DNA of 64,000 nucleotides from Pyropia yezoensis (GCA_009829735.1 CM020618.1:11685119-11749118), one strand, 5' to 3'; counted from the stretch's first letter, positions 8,791 through 19,795 are shown. Notes: generated by a model from the letters alone, not told the origin. Translations and numbers: made by a program.

Positions 8791-11700
8791 AGGCGCTCTC
8801 CTACGCCCTGACGCAGGTGATGGCCGTCACGGCAGCTGCGTGCGACCGGTATCTTCCGGCGAGCAACAACACGGCACGATGGGAGCCCGTAGCCACCATC
8901 GTGGCCACTCACGCCGGGCGCTGTGTGGACGCGGCGTGTCGCAAGCTGGCGCCAAGGCGGCCAAGGACGCGCTGGCCACCTCCCCCGCTGCCACGGCTGC
9001 TCCAGCGGGCGGCTCTGCCTGGGAAACGGAGCGGCGGCTGACGCAGTGGGCGGCCGCGCGCTTCCGGACGGTTACCGCGGACAAGACAACGCCGGGCCGG
9101 CGGGGCCTCGACGGCGTCCCCCAGCACCTGGTCCAGACGCTGGCCCAACGGGTGGCCGTCATGCGGGCGGCCATGCCACCCTCTGTGGCGGGCCTCTTTG
9201 CAGCAACGCCTGTGAAGAAGCGCCGCTGGTGGGCGTACGTGCCGTATCTCCTCCACGTCCTGAATGTGGGTGTGGAGAGCCCGGACGCCCTCATCCCTGG
9301 CGCCCGAGCGGTGCTCCACGGTCACGGCACGCTGGTGCCGGACAAGATGCTCGCCCTGTTGCGGGCAGTTTCGGTCGCTACTGGCGTGGGGGTGCGTGGC
9401 CACCCCAGTCTTCGGGCATGGCCAGAGCTGCGAATGGGCGGTGCAGCGGTGCTGGCCGCCATGGCTGGTGTCGGTGGCCGCGCAAACCGGGCCGCCTCCC
9501 AGCTGTCTACCGACGGCGTGGCGGTGACGTTTTTTCTGTCTCGACCCGACACGGCCGCAGAGGCCGAGGCGCGGGCGGTGGCCTGGGCCAAGAAGCTGAA
9601 CGGCGGTGGACGTGCACGGGACCGCAGCGGCAAAGGCTTTGCGTCCCGAGTGGGGGTACTGACGCAGCTCGAGCGGGCTGGCCTGCCGTTGGCGCGCGTC
9701 CGGTGGCTCCAGATGGTCGGCGGAGACCCGGGACGGTCTGCCGAACTGTCGGCAGCACCGAATGAGCGCGTGGCGACGGCAGACCTCCCCGCCCGCCCCG
9801 CTGAAGACGCGATGCGCGCCTCGTGGTCCCGCCACATGGACTTGGACGCACTCAACCGGGCGGCCGTGGCGCTCCTGCGTAGGGGGGGCGTCCAAGACGG
9901 AGGGGCGGCAGCCGCAACCGTGCCCGAGGGCCACCCACCCAGGGGGTCTCGGAAGCGGGCGGCGGCGGGCGCCCCGGCTGCAGGGGCGGGGACAGGGGGG
10001 GGCCGCTCCAAGCGACAAGCGCGGCGGTTGTCACCCGAGGGGAGCGTCGATGATGCGGCGGCGGTGGCTCCGGCGGCGGCGGGTGCGACGACACCCCCCG
10101 AGGCAAAGACCTACCAGACGGCGAGCCCCGGCGGTGGCCACGGGCGCGTGCGGCGTGGGCCGCAGGCGTCCATCCGACGGGCCCGCCGCACCCAGCTCGC
10201 CACTTCAGTGCGGCGTGTGCTGCGTCGCACGCGCCTGTCCCGGTGGACTGTGCCCCGTCACGAGGCGGAAAAGGTGGCACCGTGGCTGGTGGACCCCACT
10301 GCCGCGGCGGGCAACAGTGACAGCAGCACCATCCCAGACGCGCTGCTGCAGGACCGGTTGGACGCGCTGCCCCGGCGCAAGGGGTGTCGTCGACTGGCAC
10401 CCGCCCCCGGCCTTCGCTACAGCCTGAGTGCCGCCCACTTTCGCGAGGCCAGCGGCGGTAACTTTTTGGCCCGTGCGTGAAAGCAGTGGCGGGCATGCAG
10501 CGATACTGAAGCTGGACAGGTGGCGGCGGCGGTGGCGGGACTGGTAGCGGCGGCGGGTGACGTAGGCGGCGTCGCTGGCCACCTACCGCCCGTCGACTTG
10601 GCAGCAGCACACGACACAATGCGTACCGGCGACGACGGGAAACACCTGCAAGCAACGCTCGAGTTGGCCGCCCGTCGCGACACGGCCGCGTACGGCGAGC
10701 GATTTAGCGCGCAAGCCACGCGACACCTGCGGGCGGCGCTTGTGCGCATGGCCATCCAACTCGGCCACTTTGCTGCCTCGGTTGCGCGGGACCTGACCAG
10801 CGGCCTCCTTCGCCAGGTCCGCGGCGGCGGCGCGGTCGTCGTGGCCATGGGCACCGCGCGCGTGCGCGGGGGGGATGCCTGGCTCCGCCGCCACCTCCGA
10901 CGGCTGTGCTGGTTTGTCGACCTGGACGAGTTCAACACGAGCCAGGCGTGCTCTGAGTGTCACGACAAGATGGTGCTCATCTACTCGACGGCCAACTCCC
11001 CCCCCAAGATTCCAAGAGAGCTGTATGGGCCGCCGGCCGGCCCTCTGCCGTCGACACGGCGTGTGCGGATGGTGGCCGGTTCGCGTCGGGGGCGGCCAAA
11101 GCGGGCCCTCCCCTCTGCGACCCACGTGACGGGCCGAGGACCGGACCCCGACGCCTACCGGGCGGCCGTCCGAGCCACTGCCCGTGCTGAAGCTGTGGCG
11201 CGGCGCGCGGCCGCGCTGGCCCCCTGTGCCGTCGAGGACCGCGCCGTCCATGCCGACCCGAGGAGGCTGAGCGAGTGGGCGGCCAAGGGCTGCTACAAGT
11301 GCTCTCTCGCGGCCCCACAAGGCCCCGGTCACCCAGCGCCACACCCGCCCGCGATTCGCAATCGCGACGACGTTGCGGCCCGCAACATGGCGTGGGTGGC
11401 CGCTCGTCGTCTAACGGGTACCATCGTGTGGCCTTTCAAGCGCCCGTTTGGTATGAGGTGGGCCTGGACGACCAAGCGTCCTCCAAGTGGTGTTCCCGTC
11501 CCGCCTGTACGTCGCACCCGTGCGACTACGCGGGTCGATGTGTGGCCCGTACTGGCTGCAGTGGACACTGTCGTCGACGGTGGTGGCGGTGGCGGTGGCG
11601 GCGGTGGCGGCGGCGGCGGTGGCGGTGGCGGTGGCTGCGGCGGTGGCGGCGGCGGTGGCGGTAGGGGGGTTGTCGACGGCGACGCGACGGCGGCGTCCTG

Positions 11701-11977
11701 TACGACGCGACGCGGTGCTCCGGGTGGGGAACGGGTGGTGGCGGCCGGCAGTGCCATGGACGGGGTACGTCGGGCGGAGACGGGGGCGACAGACGCGCCC
11801 CGTGGTCTGGTGGACACTGCAAAACGCAAAGACAGCGCACATCTTGCCCGTGACCCTCACCTACCACGGGGTGCGTCACCCGCCCCCTTTTTCGCCGACG
11901 AGCCAATTATGGGTAATTGTCGGCCGTTCACTAGCAGGTTAGACGCCGGCTTTTCCCGGGGACCTTTCCCAGGATGA
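8791..11977 (+). pseudogene. Fanzor-like (eukaryotic TnpB homologue) RNA-guided nuclease, disrupted
   Basis: This encodes a homologue of Fanzor, the eukaryotic relatives of IS200/605 TnpB and Cas12 that cut DNA guided by an omega-RNA. Visible blocks are a helical N-terminal piece (ALTQVMAVTAA, RCVDAACRKL), STDGVAVTF (Asp codon 9512), a probable RuvC-I Asp in LVDP (10292), YSLSAAHFREASG (about 10420-10458), VVVAMGTA (about 10840) and VDLDEFNTSQACSECH (Glu codon 10928). A second CX2C pair, CYKC, is at 11291, followed by NRDDVAARNM with the RuvC-III Asp at 11366. The DEFNTS glutamate and the Cys4 finger are hallmarks of Fanzor and related TnpBs. The gene-like part probably ends near 11460, after VWPFKRPFG; the frame then runs into GGT/GGC repeats. 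Defects are element A inserted in the 5' part, a one-base frame change near 8950, and TGA at 10478-10480 in an otherwise continuous frame. An Ala/Gly/Arg-rich insert of about 200 residues separates the TDG and RuvC-I blocks. It may be an inactive copy or, less likely, contain introns. Confidence 0.85.
11575..11664 (+). repeat. GGT/GGC trinucleotide tract
   Basis: An imperfect array of GGT and GGC triplets gives a poly-glycine run in the reading frame that continues from the Fanzor-like gene. It lies beyond the last conserved Fanzor motif and probably belongs to the 3' flank. Confidence 0.85.
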
Positions 11978-12894
11978 GTCGGATGTTTCCCGGAGGGGTC
12001 GATAGTTGAGCGTAGTGTCACGATGTCATTTTTTTGGACAAGACCAACTCTGAAACCATCTTCATGGAACGCACTGTATCGGATACGGTCGCATCCAACT
12101 CGTTGGGCACCCTGGCCTGACACGGGCTTCGTTGTCCAATGGCGCCTGCTCCCCCCCGCACGGCGCGCTGGAGGCTCAGGTGCCATGCTCATACGAGAAT
12201 CCACGCTCAGCCGGCAAACAGCATCTGACCTGTCAACGTGGGGACCTGGAGACGTGCAGTCGACCGATCTTAAAAAAAAAAACTTTATGTAGGGCGTCCC
12301 CACCAACGTGACTATCCGACGATGGATGGAACGTCAGTTATACACGATGACGCCGCTCTCTCCACCGCCTCCTACATGGCGTGCAGCAAACACTCAATTG
12401 TTTTAATAATCTAAGATAGCACGGGAAGCTCTAATCAACATTCAAAAGCGTCCCTAATCAAAGCGGAAATCTCGTATGTGCACGGCACCCGAGACATGGT
12501 GGACGCCGACGCCTAAACCGCCGTGTCAAGAGGTTGACGCAGTCATGTGGTTTCTCACAGCTGTGTGGCTGCCCAGCAGGGCAGCCAAGGGAGTGTTCGG
12601 CGGGGCGACTGACCCGCGGCGGCGAGAAAACAAAGCAAACTCATGACGCTGCCGCCACCCAATGTCAATGCGGACCACCACCCCGCACACCCCACCTGCA
12701 CCAGGGCGCTGTGGCGAGCGGCTGCGAGTGGGCCCATGGGCAGCCGCCGCCGGGCGACCACCGTCGCGGCCTCTGGAATCGGCAGCGCTGGACGGCCGGG
12801 AGGAGGGAAGGCCTGCAGGCCGCGCAGGCGCCGCGGGGTCCCCCGCACCGTCTTGCCGTCCCCCCCAGCCCCTATTCCTTTCTTTTCCGTCACC
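11978..12894. other. Region downstream of the Fanzor-like gene, no clear gene
   Basis: I see no convincing coding signal. The stretch contains an A10 run at 12271-12280. The 3' flank of Fanzor genes is where the omega-RNA normally lies, so 11460-12300 is the place to look for it. I could not recognise a defined structure by eye. Confidence 0.4.
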
Positions 12895-15082
12895 TCACCC
12901 CGTCTCGTACATGTTGACGACTGTGTCCCACGCCCCGCCCCCGCCCGCGCCACGCCGGGCGTGCGCAACGGCCAGCAACCGCGTCGCCGCGTCGGTCGCC
13001 GCCACCACCGCCGCCACGCCGCGCACGGTTAGGGTGCCACAGAGGCCGTCGACGGCGACGGAGGCGCCGCCAACGTCGCCTCTGCCAGTGCCGCCGCCGC
13101 CGCCACCGCCGCCACCTCCGCCGCCGCCGCCGGCATCGCCACCACCGCCACCCGCGCTGGTGGGGTCAAACAACGCCACCTCCTCTCGGGCACCAATGTA
13201 GACGGCGGCAAGGCCTGCCCCCCCCCCCGATGCGACGCACCGAAGGCGGGGGGGGGGGGGGAGCGCCGTGCCGTGGGGGGTGGTGGTCGTCGTGGAATGC
13301 GTCGACGAGCCGTGTACAGCGGCGGCGGCGGCGGCGGCGGCGGAGGGGGTGCCCCAAAGGGCGTTTCCTCTCTCCGTGCTACCCACGGCGGGCGTCCGCC
13401 GCCCAGCCCCCCCCCCCCACACCACAGGGGCAATGGCCTCCCAGCCGGCACGGCCGGCGAGAACGACCGCCTCCCCCGCCCCCCTTCCCCCGTCTCCCCG
13501 CCCCACCCCCCCAGCGGGCACCACCGCCAGCAGCGCCGCTGCCCCACGGCGCACCCGCTCCACCCCCGCCGGGCACACGACGCAGAGGCCCGCGGCGGCA
13601 GCCGGCGGCGAGCCGGGCCGGCGGGCGGCGGCCACCCACTCAAGCCCCCCCGGGTGGAGCGCCCGCACCGCGGCGGCCGTCTCCACCCACAGTAGCACGT
13701 CGGGAGGGGAGGAGGGGGGGGGAAGCGGAGGGGCACCACCCCCACGCGGTGGCGGCGGCGGCGGCGTCGGGGGGGGGGGGGGGGCCCCCCCCCCCCCCAC
13801 CCGCCACTACTGAGGCGCCGCCGCCGTGACGGCAACGGCGGTGGCGGCGCATCCGCCCCCCCCCCTCGAGGTGTGACCACTGTGGGGAAAGGACCGGCGG
13901 CCCCCCCCACCCCACCTCCAGCGACCGCATGGATGTGCACGGCGTCGCCGCCGCCGCCGCCGCCGCTGCCGCCGTCGTGGTCGCCGCCCCCCCCCCGAGG
14001 CGGTGGGGGCCGCCCCCCCCCCCCAGGGGCAGCTCTACTCGCCGCCGCACCCGCCGGTAGCCCGCCTCGCATAGGATGGCGGTGAGGGTAGGCGCGCCGC
14101 CCGCCGTGGCAGGGCCGGTGACAAAGAGGATGTCCGCCGCGGGAGGGGGCGGCGTCTCGGCCGCGGCCGCCGCGGCCGCCGCGGCCTCGGCGCCGCCGCC
14201 GCCGCCGCCGCGGCCGTTGCCGCCGACAGCGGCAGGGGCGGGCGTCGGTGGTGGGGGCGCCGGTGGCGGTGGTGGAGGTGGGGGGGGGGGCAGCCGCCAC
14301 CGCCGGCCGGGTGGCCCCGCCCCGCGGGGGACGAGCGCCAGGCGGCGGCCGCCGCCCGGCACGGCCGCCGCTACAGCCGCGTCGGCCGCCGCCGCGGCCG
14401 AGGCGGCAGCGTCGTCGACCGCGGACGCGGCGGCGCCTCCCCCGTCCGCAACCCGCGGCCGCGGCCGCCCCGCGGTGGTGGCGCGCAGGGCCGGCGGCGG
14501 CGGTAACGGCGGCGGCGGCGGCGAGCCGCCGCCTTCGGGAGCCTCCCCCACCCGCAGGCGGAGGAGCAGCCGTAGCGACGCAACGTCGTACAGCAGCACT
14601 GCCACCGCCCGCCGGTCGTCCCCCCCAGCCCCCGCCGCTGTCGCCGGCGCCACCGCCGCCGGCGCAGCTGCGGGCGGGGCGTCAGCCTCGGCCGCACCGC
14701 TCCACTCAACCCGCACGGCCAGCACCCCCCCACCCGCCGACAGGTCCACGTCAGTCACCGTCACCCCACGGGGGGCGGCGAGGGTGGCAACCGCCCGCGG
14801 GCGGAGGACGCCCACCCCGCCTCCTCCTGCCACACGGGCGCCATCGCCGCCACCGCCGCCGCCGCCACCGCCACCGCCACCTCCGCCGCCGCCGCCGCCG
14901 CCGCCGCCGGCCGCGGCGCCCAGCCGGTGGAGCCGCCACACCATCACCCCCCCGGCGGTGGCGACGGCCAGCACCCCCCGCGCCGCGGCAGCCGAGACGG
15001 GAAACCCCGCCGCGGGGGCCACCAAAGTCGCCGCCACACCCCCCCCCCCCCGCGCCGCCGCCTGCCGCCGCCGCCAGTGCCG

Positions 15083-15165
<83 letters not shown>

Positions 15166-15395
15166 AGGGAGAGGGGAGCCGCCGTCGCCACCGCCGCCGC
15201 CGCCATTGGCCGAGCTGGTGTGGGCGGCCAGCTGCGCCGCCGCGGCGGCCAGGCGGAGGCGCGCCTCGCGCTGCCGCCGGCGCAGGGAGTCCGCGTCGGC
15301 GCGGGGGGCCGCCACGGCGGAGGGGGTGGGGGTGGCGCCTGTCGGGGGGGGGGGAGGGGGTGGGGAGGGTCGCCCGCCGCTGACCGTCGGGGCAT
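12895..15395 (-). CDS. Gly/Ala/Pro-rich hypothetical protein, frame broken at homopolymers
   Basis: Two long minus-strand frames abut: one covers about 13640-15418, the other ends at 12895 with VVNMYETG. They are in different phases, and the switch falls in the G/C homopolymer runs around 13745-13800, so a sequencing error, intron or true frameshift could explain it. Between low-complexity inserts are short beta-strand-like blocks (GVLAVATAGGVMVWRL, AVAVLLYDVASLRLLL, LAAVYIGAREEVALFD). Their spacing and Trp/Asp endings are reminiscent of a WD40-type propeller, but this is weak. A likely ATG is at 15393-15395 in ACCATGC context. A CCAAT box on this strand lies near 15578. The family is not recognised, and GC richness makes frame choice uncertain. 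Confidence 0.45.
15084..15163 (+). repeat. (GCC)n microsatellite, about 26 units
   Basis: A near-perfect GCC tract of about 80 bp. Depending on strand and frame it encodes poly-Ala, poly-Gly, poly-Pro or poly-Arg. It lies within the N-terminal part of the hypothetical minus-strand gene. Confidence 0.95.
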
Positions 15396-15690
15396 GGTGC
15401 CGCGACCGGCAGCCGCACGACTCTGTCCGGCGGCGGGGGGGGGGGTGTAGCGCGACCGTGGGCTGCGGGGGTGACCGGGAGCTAAGACTGCGAACGCACT
15501 CCCCGACATCAAAGGCTGCAGAGGAGGGGTTCTTTTCAGGCGAAAAAAGAAAAAGAGTCGCGTCTCAAAAGACTTTCATTGGGAGGCGGCCTACGTGCAA
15601 CGTCGTCCCTCTTGGACGTCGTGAGCAGTCTTCTCACCCCCGCGGGCCCACCAAGCCTCCCCGGTTCCCCTTTTCCCCCACCCCGTCCCA

Positions 15691-16113
15691 CTATCCCTCC
15701 CCCCCCGCCCCCGCTGGCATTGCTGTCACCGCTGCTACTACCACCGCTGGCCGGCTGGACAGCAGCAGTTGCGACAATGCGCAACGTCCCACACCCCCTC
15801 CTCCCCGCACCGCACCTCCTCTGCCCCTCTCGCTGCCCGCAGCTCTTCTCGCTGCGCCCGCGACGGCGGTTGAGGCGGTGACCCCCGGCGCCGGTGCTGC
15901 CCGCTGAATCGCCCTGCCTTCCGCGCGTGTTCTCCCGCGGCGGGCGTCCAAGACGGCGGCCGAGGCAGCAACGCGCTTGTCGGGGAGCACGCAGCGCAGC
16001 TGTGGGGCGCCCAACGACGGCGCCAGCGTTGTGGCGGCCGTCGTGCAGACGCACGAAAGTCCCATTAGTGGGGGGCGGCTGCCAGCGGTGGCAGCAACAG
16101 TGACGGCGGCCAT
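15691..16113 (-). CDS. Hypothetical Ala/Arg-rich protein
   Basis: A minus-strand frame of 140 codons starts at ATG 16111-16113 with MAAVTVAATAGSRPPLMG. It contains LPDKRVAASAAVLDARRGR and ends in a Gly-rich tail. The first half has mixed composition, unlike random GC-rich frames, with an N-terminus that could be a targeting peptide. It lies about 300 bp upstream of the larger minus-strand gene and could be a separate gene or a first exon. No family is recognised. Confidence 0.3.
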   Translation of the reverse strand: MAAVTVAATAGSRPPLMGLSCVCTTAATTLAPSLGAPQLRCVLPDKRVAASAAVLDARRGRTRAEGRAIQRAAPAPGVTASTAVAGAARRAAGSERGRGGAVRGGGGVGRCALSQLLLSSRPAVVVAAVTAMPAGAGGEG

Positions 16114-16586
16114 CTGCAGTTTGTTCGTGTTCCTGTCCGGATCGGCCAGAATTGGGCACTCAGCAATATATGGGTGTTCTACTCTCGCGACAGATGAACG
16201 CGTAAAGAGCTCTACTTGTGACCATTCAGGAGGACTACCGTTCCAAACACCGTTCCAAGACTACTTCGTGGGGGGCGCCACGGTCTCGCCCATGGCGCGA
16301 TGAGGGGTCTCAGGAGCGCTGAGAGGTCGCGTTTTAGAGCCCGCGACCCGCGCCTTGGTGAAACTGGGGCGCAATGACAGCCCTAACGCAGACACAGACA
16401 TTGCCGAATTTTTCTCGCCCTGCTGTTGGCTGCACAATTCACGATTAAAATCTCGAAGATGGATGCTTGCAAAGGGACCACTTCTCAGCGGGGCGCGAAG
16501 CGGGACGATTAATTCGATATCACCGTTGGAGAGACTCAAGGACGCGCTTCCAATCGCGTACATGTATGACGGCTGACGATAGAGTC

Positions 16587-16880
16587 CTCATTTCTTTTGA
16601 GCACGGTCGAACAGAGAGAGCGGGCTTTGAAGATGTATGCAATTTCTAAAGTCATCCCAGAATGGGTCTGTACGTGCCCTGAGAGGGCGATTTCTAAAGG
16701 CACCGCAAGGTTTGTACATTTTCCTTAACGCCATAAGTCTGTTGCACCAAGTCGAATGGGGTCGTCATCGGAGAGATCTCTTTCTGCTCGTCACGGTGGT
16801 GTGCCGAACTGAAGAAGTTTCAGAGCCACCCGAAATGAGGTTTCTATCGTAAGCCGCCACATGAGATATCAGAGAGCACG
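16587..16880 (+). repeat. Diverged direct repeat, copy 1
   Basis: The block starting CCTCATTTCTTTTGAGCACGG matches 17171-17470 after an offset of about 582 bp. Shared landmarks are GAGCACGGTCGAAC, GCCCTGAGAGGGCGATTTCT, GAGATCTC and GCTCGTCACG. Identity by eye is partial with small indels, so the duplication is old. No protein similarity is seen. Confidence 0.7.
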
Positions 16881-17170
16881 AGGTTTACAAAGCAGTTCTC
16901 AGTCCGTTCTTGCACGTCATTGGATGGCAAGCTGACAATCACCTACTGTTACGCAGCTGTACCTATGTAAATACACAAACACAGCTGTCAAACTTCTTCG
17001 GACGACTACAATGTGTAATCCATGTGACTGAAAGTCGTTCTTAATGTCCTGCGACGCTTCTCGAGATCGTACCACGTCAGTGGCCTTAGCCAGGCCAATC
17101 GGCATATTTTCTTGCAGGGCAAGAAGATCTATTTAGAAAAAAGCAGATGTGGCGCATGACAACAGAAACC

Positions 17171-17470
17171 TCATTATTCTTGAGCACGGTCGAACGGAGA
17201 TAGCGCGCTTTGAAGATTGTGCAAGTTCTGAAGTCACCCCCAAATCGGCCTGCACGGGCCCTGAGAGGGCGATTTCTAAAGTCATCGCAATGTTGAACAT
17301 GTTTTTTCTGCTCTATACGTTCGCGGCATCCGGTCAGATGGGATCGATTTCTACGGCATCGAAGAGATCTCGCTCTGCTCGTCACGACGGTGTGTTTGAC
17401 TCAAAAGTGTTCAGAGGCATGAAAATTGAGGGTTCTATAGTCATGCGCCACAGATGTAAAAATAAATTGC
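17171..17470 (+). repeat. Diverged direct repeat, copy 2
   Basis: This is the second copy of the block at 16587-16880 in the same orientation, carrying the same landmark strings in the same order. It could be a tandem duplication or two members of a short interspersed family. Confidence 0.7.
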
Positions 17471-17751
17471 ATCCACGAGACTCCTTGCACGTGTGATTAA
17501 TCGCACTTTCTGTACAGCTGATGCGAGTAGTATTGCCGTAGATTGCCGCTTGCAGAAGTTTGTCCTGGTGGCCCGAGACCGAGACATAGAGTCAGTTACG
17601 AACTGTACGGGCACCGCGTTGGCTGGACGGCGCTATCAGCTGCTGGAAAACCCCATCATGTAGTCGTATGCCGGACCAGAAAGGGCCGCAACTGTCTCTC
17701 ACTGTTTTTTCTCAGAAGCTTGAGGTTTTCTACAGTCAGAAGCACTTTGCC

Positions 17752-17935
17752 GGGAAATCTTGGCAGAACCACTTGTTTCCCCGGAGAAGTGAAGAAAAGA
17801 AGGGGCACTTTCAGTCCGTGGGGGCACACTGGCGTGGGAGTCGGTCCCAGCGGCGTATCGAATTTGCTGTAAGCCTGTCTCTGAGAGTTCGTTTCAGTCG
17901 GCCAGGGCAGAATTCAAAAATCAGCAATAACTACA
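17752..17935 (+). repeat. Diverged inverted repeat, left arm
   Basis: The segment containing ATCTTGGCAGAACCACTTGTT, GGGAGTCGGTCCCAGCGG and CTCTGAGAGTTCGTTTCAGTC matches the reverse complement of about 19600-19795. There the corresponding strings are ATCTTGGCAGAACGGCTTGTT, AGGAGTCGGTACCAGCGG and CTGAGAGAGTCAGTCTCGG. The arms are about 1.7 kb apart. They may be two opposite copies of a dispersed element rather than ends of one transposon. Confidence 0.75.
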
Positions 17936-19599
17936 AGAGAATTGTCACAGCCTAACATGGTAGCATATCAAGGAGTCATGAGAAAAACTTCTACGTTCGT
18001 TTTTTAATGTGTAGATTAATTTTTTTTTTGGTGCATACATATAAAAAATAATCTATTTGTCAATCTATCCGGTCTCTGCGTTTTTAGGTTAATCAAACAC
18101 AAGTCCCTTTTTCAGATCATGCACATTCGTGATTTGTTTTGCAAAAGCGGAAAGATTGTATAGACTGAGATGAGGTGTTCTTTTGCTACGGCGGGGACTG
18201 GCAACGCAGAGATCTCAGGCATCCTCCGACGCGTTCAAACAGCGCCCACCTTTTCCAACACTCTCCGATGCACCACAGTTTTCTCCCTCCCCGGCAGCAA
18301 CCGTGAGAATAGAATCCAGGTTTTCCTTGCTGATGTTGGCCCGACTCAGGAGCTGGCGGCTTATGTGCACCATCATCAGCGTGGCAACCATCTCGTGAGT
18401 CAGTATGTTGCAGATGAGAAAGTGAAAGGAATTCTGCGTCGATAAGGAGCTCTCAAACGCAAACTAATTGGGCACCATTCCCACCTGCGCCGTCCCGACC
18501 TGCGCGCGGTCGGCGTACAGCCCCCAAAGAGCGATCAAAAGTGCCACAGGTCCATTGACAAGGCCAAATTGCCCCGTACGTCTACGACAAAGCCACAAAC
18601 GGGGTTGGGTTGTGTTGGTCCGTGCATTGACAAATGTAAAAGTTAAACGTTCTCTATGAAGCGCAATAAAACGAGAAAACTAATAATCGTATTATTTGAT
18701 CCATAGATGAAGTAGTTCGGAGACGCTAACCGTTACGTTTTTGCCAAACAAGCAGGGAAGAGCTTCATATTCACCACAAAACTAGCTTCCGTGCATTGTT
18801 CATAGCCGTGTCCGCAGAAGCATTTCTGAAATAAAAAAACAGCGGTGAGTCCGTTATATCATTGTGAATCAAGAACTGGCGATGCTAGAGCGTCTGAGCA
18901 AATGCTACTGGAGGAGACGCTGCCGGGAGAAGTCCATGCAGGTCAACGATTAGTAAATATTTTCGTCGCATCAAAACCTTTTATTCCTTCTTGGATGTTT
19001 TTGAAGACAACGCCTATGTCAGAGCTGATTCTTGATCATCTTATCACGTACATCTCGTGATTGCAGCGTGTTTCATACTCAACAGGCTTTTGGTGCCGCT
19101 TTGAGCCTTATGGAGTGTCACCGACTTGGTTGGCATGTGATTTTCTATTTTCAGCATCTGTGCTGGGCTTGACGTGAAACCGTAGTCCCACAGCATGCTT
19201 GCAGTAAAAGTACTTTGGATACTCGCTGTCCTGGAAGCAACAACCAACTCGGCTTCGAGGTGCTTACCGGTGACGTGGTCAGTTCTTATGATTGAGTCAG
19301 CTTTGTCAATTCAGTGCTTTCGGAGAGCTCTTCTTGACACATAACCCACTGTTCCATGAGATAATTTGTTTTCGGACGGGCTCTGCTAATCTCAACTTAA
19401 ATGAAGCACTATGGAACGAACGAGGATGACTGTTTCGGATACATAGCACGAAGAGCACATCGCGATCCATGAAACACACACGTCCGACGAGTTGTTGATA
19501 TGTCCCATTTCCGTCGATCTTTCCTCGGCCAGAACGTTATTTTTGTGACCGAACCAAGTTGGCTTGAGAACTCGAGCTGAGCGCTGAAAAATGCTTCTA

Positions 19600-19795
19600 A
19601 TCCTGATCTCTGACTTGTTTCCAGGGGGGCCGAGACTGACTCTCTCAGACGGATTGTCAGCCAATCAGATACCCCGCTGGTACCGACTCCTGGGCCGGAT
19701 TGCCTCCACAGGCTGGAATCGTCTCTACTTTTCTGCACATCTGTGGGGTAACAAGCCGTTCTGCCAAGATCTCCCGACTATGCGCTCCTGACAGT
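19600..19795 (-). repeat. Diverged inverted repeat, right arm
   Basis: Reverse-complement partner of 17752-17935, with similar order and spacing of conserved strings. No terminal signature or target duplication is evident at its edges. Confidence 0.75.

Noticed and set aside
8160-8811. Several 80-160-codon frames on both strands within and beside the A and B LTRs
   Set aside because: They lie in LTR and leader DNA and are stop-poor only because of GC content; none is conserved as protein beyond the near-identity of the LTRs.
15084-15163. GCC array as a CRISPR-like or structured repeat
   Set aside because: It is a simple trinucleotide microsatellite without spacers.
14076-15450. Very long plus-strand frames rich in Arg, Ala and Pro across 14.0-15.4 kb
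   Set aside because: They mirror GCC/CGG tracts, all phases are open, and composition is pure low complexity. The minus strand has the more structured blocks.
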